Part shown: one piece after another, positions 10,826 through 22,345 of the stretch
Layout: every line of letters begins with the position of its first letter
Position numbering within the stretch: position 1 is the first letter of the stretch
NCBI GenBank assembly: GCA_028583685.1
Contig: JAMXIF010000065.1
Span: forward strand, 34,667,442 to 34,731,441
Reading direction: 5' to 3'
Origin: Petaurus breviceps papuanus
Taxonomy: Eukaryota > Chordata > Mammalia > Diprotodontia > Petauridae
DNA length: 64,000 nucleotides
The notes under the pieces: generated by a model
What the model was told of the DNA's origin: nothing
What the model saw: only the letters and a program-made list of their open reading frames with translations
Databases searched by the model: none
Translations under genes and position numbers: made by a program

Positions 10826-10960
10826 GCGTGTGGTAGGCACTTAATAAATTTTATGGAGTTGGGTTGGATAGACATAGACAAAGAGAAAGAGAAACATTGA
10901 CTAAGCACTCCCTATGTGCCAGGCACTAGATCAAAGCAAACAAAACGGGTCCTACCCACA
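10826..10960. mobile_element. L2 end (+) and L2 end (-) back to back
   Basis: 10826-10870 is 'gtggtaggcacttaataaat' (sense). 10893-10960 is 'cactccctatgtgccaggca' (antisense). Confidence 0.6.
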
Positions 10961-11141
10961 AGAAGAAGCATGAAGAGGAAGACACGATTCGGCAACACCA
11001 TCCACAAGAAACACTCTCCAATGGAAAGAGGAACTGGAAAGTGGAGGGAGGATGGCAGGTGGACAGCAAGCTTTGCTGCTGCGACCCTGGAGATGAGGAG
11101 GAGGAAAAGGTCATTTGTTAGGAATATTTTAGGCACCACCT

Positions 11142-11341
11142 CAGGGGTGTTGACCTTGGACATATGGATCCCTGTGGGCTGCATGTTGTCCTAAAAAAAA
11201 CCCATATATTAACACTATTTATGTTCTATTATAATTTTGTTTATTTTGCTGAATATTTCCCAATTTCATTTTTATCTAGTTTGGCCCCATTCAGAGCAAC
11301 ATGGCCAAAGGCTGCATGTTAGACACCTTTGCCTTAGAGGG
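11142..11341 (+). mobile_element. hAT-like non-autonomous element, copy 1 (200 bp)
   Basis: Starts CAGGGGTGTTGACC and ends CACCTTTG, imperfect inverted ends of hAT type. The interior 'gggctgcatgttgtcctaaa ... gctgaatatttcccaatttc' recurs at 12.7, 50.7 and 51.0-51.2 kb. Confidence 0.65.
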
Positions 11342-11344
11342 CAG

Positions 11345-11515
11345 AAGGTCACACAGAGAATCTCAGAGGCTAACTTGTCTAGCTTGTACCTGACTTAAAG
11401 AAGAATTCACTCTATAATATTCCCTATGACATTACTTTCCTGGAAGACTTCTAGTGATGGGGAACTCACTACCTTTCAACTGCCACAATCTAAAGAGGAG
11501 GAAACTAGTCACTTA
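11345..11515 (-). mobile_element. CR1/L3 fragment
   Basis: Antisense CR1/L3 landmarks 'ggaagacttctagtgatggg' and 'gaactcactacctttcaact'. Confidence 0.6.
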
Positions 11516-11574
11516 AAACATCCAAGAAGAGGATAGGGAGCCATTGGTAGAAAAGACTACATAATGACCATCCT

Positions 11575-11822
11575 CACTAGCATATAGATATCACTTTAAG
11601 ATTTGCAAAGATCTTTATAAAAATATATAAGGCAATTTACAAAAATTGTCTTATTGGACCCTCACAATAACCCTGAGAGGTAACTGTTATGATCTCCCTT
11701 TTACAATTGGGGAAACGGAGGCAGACAGTCTAAGTGATTTGTCCAGGATCACACAACTAATAAGGCTAGATTTGAATTCAGGTCTCCGTGACTCTAGATC
11801 CAGTGCTCCATCCACCTCACTA
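11575..11822 (-). repeat. MIR, antisense, near full length
   Basis: Contains 'aatttacaaaaattgtctta', 'ccctcacaataaccctgaga', 'acaattggggaaacggaggc' and 'ggatcacacaactaataagg'. Confidence 0.8.
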
Positions 11823-12318
11823 AAATCACTTCTACTTTTAAGATTTTCTGAAAGAGAAAGGTTGTGTATTTTAGGGGCTTGGAGCAAATCATTGCTGGGA
11901 AAATGCAACTTGGACCAAGGAGCAGCAAAACTGGAAAAACAGGAGCAGAAAATCAAACTGCAGAGACCCCCGGGGTAGTAAGGCTACTACTCACTGCTTG
12001 ATACCCCATCTCCAAGATGCTCTGAGTGTTTTCCCAACATCCTTTGTCTTCAGAGGCCAGGCCATGTGGGTTCAAGATACCAGAATGGGATCAGAAGAGA
12101 GAGAGGGAAGCACCAGCATGGGAGAACATTGATTCAAGGTTTTCCAGTGAGTTAAAGGTAGGGTTGGCCCGAATTATCACACCCCCTTCTTAATGCTTGG
12201 TTTGGTCGATAAGACCCCCCTCCCTTCCCCCCCCCCCAGTATCTTCCTTGGGTGTCTGAGTAAATCTCACACAAAGTTCTTTCAATTCAAATGCACAAGT
12301 GACCTCTTCTTCATATCA
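11823..12318. other. Unique DNA with a C-rich run
   Basis: No repeat family or exon seen. A C-rich run lies at about 12,205-12,238. Confidence 0.4.
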
Positions 12319-12666
12319 TAGATTCACAGCATCTTTGAGCTGGAAGACATCCAGTCCATAGCTGAGCAAAAATCCCCTCTCCAACATATCTGACAGGTGG
12401 TCACTCAGTTCTGCTGGAAAACAGCCAAGGAGGGGGAACATGCTACTTCCTAAGAAAGCCCCTTTAAGAGCATTTGAGAAGTCACTTTGAGATAGCTCAA
12501 ATTATTTAGGCTCTTTTTTAAAACAACTGACATCCAGCCCAGATCTTTCTCTTTGTAACTTTTTTTTTTTTTTTTTGCTCAGAGTTCTCCTTTCTAGGAC
12601 CACACAGAACAGGCTTGAGCCACCTTTCACTCAACAATCATTCAAAGATCTGAAGTCAGATATGGT

Positions 12667-12862
12667 GGAGGCATCAAGCTTAAATAGAAACAGGGCCAGT
12701 AAAGCAAACATAAAGATCTCTATGGGCTGCAGATTAACTTAGAATATGACATATCAACATTATCTATGTTCTATTGCATTTTTACTAATAATTTGATATT
12801 TCTCAATTTCATTTTAACCTGGTTGGTTTGCACTGGATGTGTGGAAGACCCAGGATTGGATT
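12667..12862 (+). mobile_element. hAT-like non-autonomous element, copy 2
   Basis: Diverged copy of 11,142-11,341 inside the CR1/L3: 'atgggctgcagattaactta', 'aacattatctatgttctatt' and 'tttctcaatttcattttaac'. Its ends are blurred. Confidence 0.5.
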
Positions 12863-13204
12863 CCTTAGCTCTAGGGTCACTATCTGCTCTCAGCATACAA
12901 TCATACGATCTCATTACTGCTGGCCAGGACAGTCCATTTTGCTGCTGAACAGAATTCTGCCTTTTCCCTGTAACATCTACCTATGGTTCCTAGTTCTGTT
13001 TTCTGGAGCTATGCAGAGTAAATCTACTCCTTGTTCTATATGGTAGCCTTTTAAATATCTGAAGACAAGTGTTATGCCACCCTGCCCCTGTCCCCGACCA
13101 TGTAAGTCTTCCCCCCAAGATGGATATTCTATTACCTCTAATCATTTCTCACACAGAAGAGTGTCTGGACCCCTCAATAAACTGATCATTCTCTTTCAGG
13201 TGAA

Positions 13205-13460
13205 AATTTAGGGTAATGCTAAAATCTCTAAGCCCCTGAAGACAGCAGGGAGTGTTGCACTTTTGTATGTTTGTGTCCCTAACACATAGCATAGTGTCAG
13301 TATATATTAGGTACTTAATAAATGCTTGGAGATTAATTCATTGATTGAATTCCATTCAACAAATATTTCTGAAGAGCTGACAATGTGCCAATACTGTGAT
13401 AGGCTCCGGAGATACCAAGTTCCCTGCCCTCAAGAAGCTTACACTCTACTGGGAATATGG
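13205..13460. mobile_element. Two L2 ends, tail to tail
   Basis: 13,205-13,345 is a sense L2 end ('attaggtacttaataaatgc'). 13,350-13,460 is an antisense L2 end ('ttcaacaaatatttctgaag' and 'ctcaagaagcttacactcta'). Together they form a loose inverted repeat. Confidence 0.7.
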
Positions 13461-13644
13461 AGAAAGTCTTCAAGAACCATGTCAGGACAGTGCCATGAGT
13501 CCTGGTACGTGTCAGGAGGATCATATGTCTGACACTCAGATCAGATGCTGGAAAGGCTGCCATGAGCCCCACAGGGGCCAAAGCTTTGGTTTCAAGGGCC
13601 AGAGAGAGGAAAGAGAGGAGGAATGGGAAGAACCCAAGGCCTTC

Positions 13645-13790
13645 TTCTGCCTCTTATTAGCCATGTGACTGTATTAGAGTCAATTGACCTCTTTGAGCCT
13701 CAGTTTCCTCTTCTGTAAAAACAGGAACGATACTCCTTGCACTAGAGTTGTCGTAAGATTTTGGTGAAGAATTTACTTTGTTGTTACTAA
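13645..13790 (+). repeat. MIR
   Basis: Contains 'ttagccatgtgactgtatta' and 'tgagcctcagtttcctcttc', then a decayed 3' part. Confidence 0.65.
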
Positions 13791-13885
13791 TCCTCCATGG
13801 AAATGTAGGTTATTATTCTGTATTCCAAACCTGGTTCTGATCTGAACTTTTACAGGGATCTTTTTCATGACTCAGTTTCCATTTC

Positions 13886-14150
13886 AAAGGCAGATAGGTG
13901 GCATAGCGGAGAGAGTGCCAAGCCTAGAGTCAAGAAAACTCATCCTTCTTGAGTTCAAATCTGGTCTCAGAAACTTACTAGCTGTGTGACCTTGGGCAAG
14001 TCACCTAACCCTGTTTGCCTCAGTTTCCTCATCTGTAGAATGAGCTGAAGAAGGAAATGGCAAACCACTCCAGTATCTTTTCCAAAAAAATCCCAAATGG
14101 GGTCAGAAAAAGTTAGACATGACTGAAAACAATTCAACAACAACAACAAT
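13886..14150 (+). mobile_element. CORE-SINE, Mar1-like, full length
   Basis: The head 'aggcagataggtggcatagc', the middle 'gctgtgtgaccttgggcaag', the tail 'ggaaatggcaaaccactcca' and 'aaatggggtcagaaaaagtt' and the end (caa)n are all present. Confidence 0.9.
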
Positions 14151-14690
14151 TTTTCATTATACCATATTCATTCTCATGATAGCGATAACCTTCTTAGCTT
14201 CTCTTTTTTAGGTTCAGGTTAACCTTACCAGGTTCCTTCAATTATTCCTGCTGTGACATGATCTCCAACACCTTCAACTCCTTCTTGCCCTCTTCTAGAC
14301 ACTGTCCAGCTTAACAACTCAATAGTTTTTTTTTTAACTTTCAATTTCATTAATCTTTTGTTTTGTTTTATTTTTTTCAAGATTTTCATTTTGGTGTTTA
14401 ATTGAGAATATTTAATTTGTTCTTTTTCCAGTTTTTAAATCACACATCCAATTCATTGATCTGCTCTTTTTTTATTTTATTGATATAAGTATTTAGGGAT
14501 ATGAATTTTTCCCTAAGTACTACTTTGACTGCATCCCACAAATTTTGATATGTTGTCTCATTGTTGTCCTCTTTAATGAAATTATTGATTGTTTCTATGA
14601 TTTGTTTGTTTGACCTATTCATTCTTTAGGATTAGATTATTTAGTTGATAATTTTAAATCTGTTTCCATAACCCTTTATTGAATGTTGGG

Positions 14691-14852
14691 TTTTTTTTTT
14701 TTTTAAGCAATCAGGGCTAAGTAACTTGCTCAAGGTTACATGGCCAGTTATTATTTCTGGGTGTGGTGCTGAGTATCTGAGCCCGGATTTGATCCAGGTC
14801 ATCCCGACACTGGAGCCGGTGCTCTTACTCACTGAGCCACCTGGCCGCCCCA
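14691..14852 (-). mobile_element. tRNA-headed SINE with target duplication
   Basis: The antisense SINE starts at a T run (its A tail) and ends 'ccacctggccgcccc'. It is flanked by the direct repeat aatgttggg (14,682-14,690 and 14,853-14,861), so it inserted into the L1. The same type occurs at 37,295 and 38,678. Confidence 0.85.
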
Positions 14853-16577
14853 AATGTTGGGGTTTTTAAAAAAAAGCTTTATGGTCTGAAAAGTATGCAT
14901 TTAATATTTCTGCTTTTCTGCATTTCTCTGATTTTTTTATGCCCTAATACATGGACAGTTTTTGTGAAGGTATCATATACAGCTGAGAAAAAGATATAAC
15001 CCTTTCAATTCCCATTCAATTTTCTTCAGAGATCTGTCATGTTTAACTTTTCTGAAATTATATTCATCTCCTTAATTTCTTTCTTATTTATGTTTAGATT
15101 CATCTAGTTCTGAGAGGTGAAAGTTAAGGTCTCCCACTAATATAGTTTTACTGTTTATTTACTCCTGTAACTCATTTAACTTTTGCTTTAGGAATTTGGA
15201 TATTCTGTCATTTGGGGCATATGCTTTTAGTATTGATATTACTTCATTGTCTATGGTACTTTTCAGCTAAATGTAATTTCCCTGCTTATCTCCTTTAAGT
15301 CTATTTTTACTTTTGCTTTGTCTGAGATCATGATTACTATCTCTGCCTTTTTTTAACCTCAGTCTAAAAGTAATAGATTCTGTTCCAGTCACTTATTTTT
15401 ACTCTGTGGGTGTGGGTGTTTCTATTTTATGTAAACAACATAATGCTGGATTCTGATTTCTAATCCATTATGCTCTCTCCTTACATTTTATGGGTGAGTT
15501 TATCTCATTCACATCGACAGTTATGATTACTCTCTGTACATTTCCTTCCATCCTATTTTTTCCTGCCTTTTCCTTCTCCCTATTTCTTCTTGTTCCTCAA
15601 AAGTCTGTTTTGCTTCTGGCCATTGCCTCCTTTAATCCCCCTTCCCTTCTATTCTGCACCCCCCTCCCCTTCTTTTATCCATTTCCCCTCCTACTTTTTG
15701 TTGGATGAGATAGATTTCTACACCCAACCTTGATCCAATTCTGATGAAAGTAAGTTTCAAGCATTGTCTGCCACTCCCATCCCTATTTCCCTCTCCACTA
15801 TAAAAGTTCTTCTTTACATGCCTCTTTTATGTGAAATAATTTCCCCATTCTTCTTCTTTTCTCCTTCTCCCAGTGTCTTGACTCTGTCTTGACCCTTCAT
15901 TCTGGTTGAGCTCATCCTATCATAATCAATTCACATCCATGCCCTCTGCCTATGTATACTTTTTTAACTGCCCTAATAATAATGAAGTTCTTAGGAGTTA
16001 CATGTATCATCTTCCCATATAGGAATGTAAACACCTTAACTATATTAAGTCCCTTATGATGTCCTTCTTTTTCATGTTTATCTTTTTATGCTGCCCTTAA
16101 GTCTTGTGTTTGAATGTCAAATGTTCTATTCAGTTCTGGTCTTTTCATCAGGAATGTTTGAAAATCCTCTATTTTGTTTAATATTCATTTCTACCCTAGA
16201 AGATTATACTCAGTTTTGCTGAGTAAGCTATTTTTGGTTTATCTAGGTTTATTTTATTTTATTTTATTTATTTTTAATTTTATCTATTATTTAGCTAGGT
16301 AATCCTAGCTCCTTTGCTTTTTGGAATATTATATTCCAAGCCCTCCACTCCTTTAACATGGAATCTGCTAAATATTATGTGATCCTGACTATAGCTCCAT
16401 GATATCTGAATTGTTTCTGGATGCTTGCTAGATTTTTTGCTTGATCTGGGAGCTCTGGGATTTGGTGATAATATTCCTGGAAGTTTTCATTTCCTTTTTC
16501 AGGAAATGATCAGTGAATTCTTTCGAATTCTATTTTATTCTTTGGATCTAAGATATCAGGGAGATTTTCCTTCATAC

Positions 16578-16735
16578 TTTTTTTTTTTGCCTTTTTTGGA
16601 GGGGTGCAATTGGGGTTAAGTGACTTGCCCAAGGTCATATGAGTAGTAATTATTAAGTGTTTGATGCTAAATTTGAACTCAGGTCCTCCCAACTCCAGGG
16701 CTGGTGCTCTATTCACTGCGCCACCTAGCCATCTC
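16578..16735 (-). mobile_element. SINE with target duplication
   Basis: Antisense SINE from a T run to 'gcgccacctagccat'. The head is tRNA-like and the body reads 'ggttaagtgacttgcccaag'. The direct repeat cttcata flanks it on both sides, inside the L1. Confidence 0.75.
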
Positions 16736-18324
16736 TTCTTCATAATTTCTTGAAATAAGATGCCTACACTCTTTCTTTTGGTCATGACTTTCAAATAGGC
16801 CAATAATTCTTTAATTGTCACTCTTACATCACATCTTCTTCTATTTATTTATTCTTTGGACTTTGTTTTATTGTTTCTTGCTGTCTCATAAAGTCATTCA
16901 CTTTAATTTACTCAATTCTAATTTTAAAGGAATTATTTTCTTCAGCAAACTTTGGTACCTCTTTTTCCATTTGGCAGAGCTAGGACTCAACAAAAAAATT
17001 TTTTTAAGGTATTATTTTCTTCAGTATTTTTTGGTGCCTCTTTTACAAAGCTATTGATTGTCTTTTCATGTTTGTTACTTACTCTCATTTCTTTCCCCAC
17101 TTTTCCTTTTACTCTCTTAATTTTTAAAATCTCTTTTTTAAGTTCTTCCAAGAATTCTTGTTGAGCTTGTGTCCAATTCATATTTTTTTTCCTATGAAAG
17201 CTATTTTTCCTATGTAGCTGTTTTGACATCATTGTCTTCTTCTGGGTTTATGTTTTGAATTTCCCTGTCAGCATGGTAACTTTTTGTGGTCAGGTTCTTT
17301 TTTGTTATTGTCATTTGCTCATTTTTCCTGACTAATTCTTGATTTTTAACTTTTTGTTAAAGCTCTGCTCTTCTCCAGGGGAGTGGAGGGGGGGGCACTA
17401 TCTCTAAATTCAGGTTTTTTTTGTTCTGATGTTTTCAGAGCTAGTTCTGGGGTCCATAAGTTTTCTGTGCTTCCAAGGTAGTGTGATCTGGGGAGAGGTG
17501 TGGTCACTGCTTTCCTGGTCTTTACCCAGGAAGATTCTCTGCTCCCCCACAGTCACAAATGTTAGTGCTTCTCTTGGCCCTGGAACTGTGTCTCAACTGC
17601 TTTCCTGCAGCTGCAAACTTTGGTGCTCCTTTCTGCCTTAGAGATGGGGACCCCCACTCCCTTCTGAATAACTACAAGCCCTCTTTTCCACTCTGAAACT
17701 GTGATTAGGTTCTTTGCTCTCCTGTGGCCATGAGGGCTAGTGCTCTTCCTCAACCTGGAACTGAGCATGAGTAATGCACCATGATACTGCACCCAGTGCC
17801 AGCAAAAGAGCCCGCAATCTCCTTCTGATCAGCTGTTTGACCCTCTGAGCTGAGAGTTCCTGAAACCTTTGCCACCACGATTGTAGCCACCTCCAAGGTC
17901 CCTCACTGGTACTGCTGCCTCCCCTACCCTGATGTCACAGACCTCTCCTGCTGACCTAATAAGTTGTCTTGGGCTGGGAAGAGTGGCTCACATGGACATT
18001 TTGTTGGCTCTGCCACTCCAGAATTCAGTCTGGGAAGTTTTGAAAAAAGTTGTTCAGAAGGGAATGCTGGGAGAATTCAGCAGGGTTGCTGCCTCTACTT
18101 CTCCATCTGAGTTCTGCCTCCATTGCCTAGCTTATTATCAATATACTTTCTAAAATATAACTCCTAGCCCTGAACATCATCTTCCAGGTACAGTCTCACC
18201 AGGGCAGACAATAGCTCTACTATTATCTCCTTGCTCTTGGACTCTGTGCCTCTCTTAATAAGGATAGCAACCAGAGCTGTGATTTTTTTCATACCTGATA
18301 GGGTACTCCTAGGTAAGGAAACTC

Positions 18325-18495
18325 TCTCCCTGAAAACAGGTTCACAACTTCTCTGATAGTTGCCTAGAGAATTGAGTGGATAAATGAGTTACCTGGGATC
18401 ACATAGTCAGAATATATCAGAGATGAGACTGGAACTCAGGTCTTGCTGGCTCTGAGACTGGCTCTCTACCTTCTGTATCATACACACACATACAC

Positions 18496-18531
<36 letters not shown>

Positions 18532-18535
18532 TCCC
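18325..18535. repeat. MIR-like SINE of the 'precise-middle' type (-) then (TC)n
   Basis: 18,325-18,480 is an antisense SINE ('gttacctgggatcacatagt', 'actggaactcaggtcttgct'). 18,497-18,532 is (TC)n. The sense copies of this type at 19.0, 42.9 and 45.3 kb share 'ttggtagagggag...gaagttcc' in the 3' half. Confidence 0.5.
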
Positions 18536-18999
18536 CTTCCCTTTCCGCCCATCTCTGTCTCTCTCTGTCCTTGTCTCTATTTCTTTGTGTGTGTGTGTGT
18601 GAATGTGTGTCTTATTCCTCTCTTAATGAAGTCTAAAAATCACACCAATGATCTTGGTTACCATGTCATATTCATCTTGATCTTGTAGGGCATGAAACTC
18701 TATTTCTTTTTCGGATAAATCTTTCTAGCCAGCCGTCTCCCATCTTAAATATAGAAAGGTAGCAAACAGCAGAACTAGGACTCAACAGGAAATTCTCTGA
18801 TACAAACTATTCTTTCCATAGTTTACATTGAAGCATCAAAACAAATTCTCGATTCTCCATGGTCAAGGAAGGGCTTTGACCATAGACAATATAAAAGTGG
18901 CCTCTTTTTGCATTAACAGTGGGTTGTTTTATTCCCCCTACCCCACCCCAGTGGATTTATCTTCCTAATTCTGTTTTTTTCTTAGCCTAATACTCCTTC
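18536..18999. other. Unique DNA with a short GT run
   Basis: A short GT run lies at 18,586-18,608. I recognise no repeat or exon otherwise. Confidence 0.4.
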
Positions 19000-19520
19000 A
19001 GAGAGGCAGTGCAGCATGAAAAGTGGAGAGCTGGCCTCAAAGCCATAACAGACTGGGTTCAAGTCCTGCTCCAAAAATGTGCTGACCATTTGATCCCAAG
19101 AAAGTCACTTAAGTTTTTAGTTCTGTTGATAACTCTCTAAAAGGGTAAATTTCAGAGAAGATGACAACCCACATTGGTAGGGGGAATTTCTTCATACAGG
19201 AGTTCCATAAAAAATGAAATCATAAATCTAGTCCATATCCCAAACTTGGAGAAAACACTGAACTTGGAGCCTAGAACACCTGGGTTCAAATCTCATCTTA
19301 GATGCTCAGTAGCTGCATGACCCTGGGCAAGTCACTGAACCACCCTGTATCTCAATTCCTTCATATGTAAAGAGTTGGATTTGCTGTCTAAGGCACCTTC
19401 AACTTTAAATCTGATCCAAATATATATTTGAGCATTTACTATGTGCAGCTGTCATCATCCATCCAGCAAATACTTCTTGAGTATTTATGGCATTCTCAAT
19501 GCTGGACTGAGCACATTAAT
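19000..19520. repeat. MIR-like SINE (+), MIR (+) and L2 end (-)
   Basis: 19,000-19,235 is a SINE with 'cattggtagggggaatttct' and 'atgaaatcataaatctagtc'. 19,255-19,415 is a MIR ('gaccctgggcaagtcactga'). 19,425-19,520 is an antisense L2 end ('ccagcaaatacttcttgagt'). Confidence 0.65.
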
Positions 19521-19584
19521 TAAAAAAGAGATTCTAGAATTTAAAAAATGGTGAATCTGTACACTAGGCTAGAAAGAAGTTTCC

Positions 19585-19795
19585 TACAACTGTGAATGTT
19601 AACAATCAGCTGAAGGCACCCCCAAGGACTTGGGGGCAAAGGTCACATGCTACAAGAATTTAAACTAAGTAAACACTTTATGGGATACTTGTTAAGTTAA
19701 GCTTTATGTTTATGCTGCCAAAGCAGTTTTACAAAACGGAACATGGGGCTTTTTATCCACCTTATAATTGGCTATGCATTTCAGCAAAGACAGAA
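19585..19795. promoter_or_regulatory. Repeat-free stretch with DR1-like and forkhead-like motifs
   Basis: At about 19,631 gggggcaaaggtca reads as a near-perfect DR1 half-site pair, the type bound by HNF4 or RXR partners. At about 19,667 agtaaacac fits a forkhead core. At 19,740-19,790 are ttataattgg and tatgcatttc. No transposon is visible. The enhancer call is inference. Confidence 0.3.
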
Positions 19796-20580
19796 GACCC
19801 CAAAGCATCCTTTATAATCAGGAATAAATCAAGGTGAAAGCTCTGTATGGGTTCATTATAGGTTTCCATTTCTGGAGCAGAGAATAAGGGATGAGTTAGA
19901 AGTAAGAGAGGCAGGGGGCAGGAGGCAGCAGGGAGAAACAGGAAGGAATCAACCAATTCCCAAGGGAGGAGGGAGAAAGCACAACTCCAATGGGGGTGCG
20001 AATGCTGGACATAGAGTCTTTTCTCCAGGTGTCTCTAAGCATTTTCTTAGGATGCCGATCAAAGAATCCCATTGGGAATAAATTCCCAAGTGGGAGTTTT
20101 CAGATGGGCAAGATGAGGTACAGATGTTAAGAACTCCTTTCAATGAGAGGGTTGCTGGCAATGGGATTCTGACCTCCTGAGTCTGTAAGTGTGAAGCCAA
20201 AGTCTTCTCCAAAGGCAAAAGGATACACGGGGGATTTTTGTTGAGAGATGTTTTTGAAATAATTTTTCTTTTTTCTCATTTTGGTACACCCTCAGATTAC
20301 TGAGACTGGGAGAGTGGAAAAGATGAGGGGAGAGAATATTTTATGTTAAATAGGAGTCTGTTCCCACTCAAAGCCTTTGATAACACACATCTGTAAAAAA
20401 AAAAAAAAAAGCTATTGGAGAAGATCTCTAAAGTCCCTTCCAGTGATAAAACCATGTTCTAAGTGCTTATGTTCCCTCCAAATTCTCTTCAGTGTTTTGT
20501 GATTTCAGACCCCATCCTCCTCAAACATTTTATGTTCTCTATTCGATCTACTAATCAATCAGCTCTTATTAAGTGTCCAT
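19796..20580. other. Unique DNA
   Basis: No repeat or exon recognised. Contains one A run at about 20,395-20,411. Confidence 0.4.
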
Positions 20581-20584
20581 TATG

Positions 20585-20815
20585 TACACAGCAGCTAGGT
20601 GGTGCAGTAGAGTCAGGAAGACGTCTTCCTGAGAGCAAATCTGGCCTCAGAAGCTTCATAGCTGTGTGACTTTGGGCAAGTCACTTAACCATCTGTAAAA
20701 TAAGCTGGAGAAGGAAATGACAAGTCACTCCAAAATCTTTGCCAAGAAAACCCCAAATAGAGTCATGAAGAATTGGACGTGACTGAAAATGATTCAACAA
20801 CATGCACACAGCACT
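20585..20815 (+). mobile_element. CORE-SINE, Mar1-like
   Basis: Head 'agcagctaggtggtgcagta', middle 'gctgtgtgactttgggcaag', tail 'gagaaggaaatgacaagtca' and 'aagaaaaccccaaatagagt'. Part of the CORE segment is missing. Confidence 0.85.
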
Positions 20816-20912
20816 GTGTACTAGGTTCTAATGCTAGGTTCTGAAATTGCACAATACAAAATTACAACTTATTTATAAACAAGTATATGTACTATAGAGA
20901 CAAACTGCTATG

Positions 20913-21251
20913 CAGTTATCCCTTCCACATTGCAGGTGTTAGGGGTACAGTGCCCCCATAATCTGGAAAATCTGCGTAAAATTTTTTGACTCTCTCTTCG
21001 TACCAAAGAAGAAGTCTGAATTATTTCGATATTAAAAGATAAAATATTTTTACATTATACAATACTATACATGTATTTTATGCATTTCTGAGTTTCTCAA
21101 AAAAAAAAAATTGTCGTTTGGTGCTGGCCTTCATGTGTCGTTTGCAGCTTCTGCAAAACTCCTCCAAAATTCCCATTTAATTTCTTATGCCAACCCACCT
21201 CAATAAATGGAAATCATGATTGGAAAAGATATGATGTGGAAGGGATAATTG
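20913..21251. mobile_element. Tigger/pogo-like MITE, 339 bp
   Basis: The ends are inverted repeats: CAGTTATCCCTTCCACAT on the left, and on the right the reverse complement CAATTATCCCTTCCACAT, matching at 17 of 18 bases. The left interior 'taggggtacagtgcccccat' is typical of Tigger-family termini as I recall them. There is no transposase frame, so it is non-autonomous. Confidence 0.8.
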
Positions 21252-22075
21252 TAATGCAAATTTAGGGGAGAAGTAATAGAAGTTGGCATGGGTGGGTCTG
21301 GAGAGGCTCCACAAGGAAGATGGATGGGGGTGGGGGGTGGGGTTGATTAAAACAAAAACAACACAGAACAAAACAAAAACCCAAACAAACAAGGCTTTCT
21401 AAAAAGTGACAAGATAAGGGAGTGTATTCCAGTCATTGCAAAGACAGAGAGGTGGGAGAAAAAGCAAAAAGGCCAATTAGTCTAGACCCACAGAGGGCAG
21501 GCAGGAGAGTTCTAGTCTAAGTTGCTGGGGGAGTTCCCCAGCCAGTCTGTGTTGTAAAATCCTTCCTCACCCTGACACTATGAATTTATTTTCTCATCTA
21601 GTTCCCACTGGTGCCCAAGTCTGCAGTCAGGGAGTGTGTGACTATTAGTAGAAAGTGTTTCCATATCTTTTATCTTTAATACATCATCATCAGTTAACTT
21701 TCCATCTCCTTTCCCCTCATTGCCAATCAAATGGCCCCAAGAAGCATCTCTCCACCATTCTCGATTCAGTGGGGGTGAGTGGAACACCAGGGACAGAAGG
21801 GAGAGTTCTGATGCTGGTGGCAATAGGTTGGATACAAAGCTGGCTAGGACAGCCCTGCCTGGCAAGGTCTGATGTGTCTCTACTCATGACTATCCTGTGT
21901 TTTTCTGACACAAGGAGATAAATCATTGAACAAGGATGATTCTCACTGCCATGGGGAGAAAGTGGGCCATCTGGTTGTCATCTTGCAGCTATGTCAAAAA
22001 GTCAGGAAGACAGCCACGTCTAGGACTGTCATCCTCAGGATTTTTCATCCTGTAACATCAGAGCCCAGTGACGGC
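21252..22075. other. Unique DNA
   Basis: Contains an A-rich run at 21,350-21,390 and otherwise no recognised repeat or exon. The overlapping open frames at 21.6-22.2 kb have no known domain. Confidence 0.4.
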
Positions 22076-22077
22076 AT

Positions 22078-22345
22078 CACAGAATTTGAGAGTTGGAAGA
22101 GACCTTGGATATTATCTTATCAAACTTTTGCCAGTGAAGGATTCCCTCCCTACATCCTTGGCAAAGGATCATTTGGCCTTCATTTAGAGACTTTGAGAGA
22201 CAATCTAATCTACTTCGGGCAGCTCTAATTGCTAGAACTCCCCCCATTCCCCATCAATTCTTCCCCAAAGCCCCTGCCCTCTTCATCTCCCAGGCAATCT
22301 CCCCATCACAAAGCTGCCAGAACATCTGTAGTTCTGTCTGGAGTG
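22078..22345 (-). mobile_element. CR1/L3 fragment
   Basis: Antisense landmarks: 'agaatttgagagttggaaga', 'gaccttggatattatcttat' and 'gcagctctaattgctagaac'. Confidence 0.55.

Larger units (their letters stand above)
14331..18162 (-). mobile_element. Old L1, 5' half, inserted in CR1/L3
   Basis: This antisense L1 lacks its 3' half. 14,331-16,080 holds the 5' part of ORF2 and the inter-ORF spacer: residues of the 'NNETTYQNLWDAVKVVLREK' region match the younger L1 at 33.1 kb. About 16,250-17,230 holds ORF1, with the coiled-coil part near 17,000-17,230. 17,250-18,160 is L1 5' UTR. Two SINEs interrupt it (14,691 and 16,578). Many stops and indels fit an old copy. Confidence 0.75.
12320..18320 (-). 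mobile_element. CR1/L3 element split by later insertions
   Basis: Antisense pieces occur in correct order from 3' to 5': 12,320-12,660 ('tttgagctggaagacatcca'), 12,880-13,200 ('tggttcctagttctgttttc', 'atatctgaagacaagtgtta'), 14,205-14,330 ('ccttcaattattcctgctgt', 'ccctcttctagacactgtcc') and 18,163-18,320 ('acagtctcaccagggcagac', 'tgcctctcttaataaggata'). Later arrivals separate them: a hAT-like MITE (12,667), two L2 ends (13,205-13,460), a MIR (13,645), a Mar1 SINE (13,886) and an L1 (14,331). No open reading frame remains. Confidence 0.7.

Noticed and set aside
10912-11194. Overlapping frames on both strands of about 90 codons
   Set aside because: They span an L2 end and a hAT-like element; no protein similarity seen.
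13886-13960. tRNA gene-like heads in SINEs here and elsewhere
   Set aside because: They are followed by the SINE body and tail and recur many times; they are SINE promoters, not tRNA genes.
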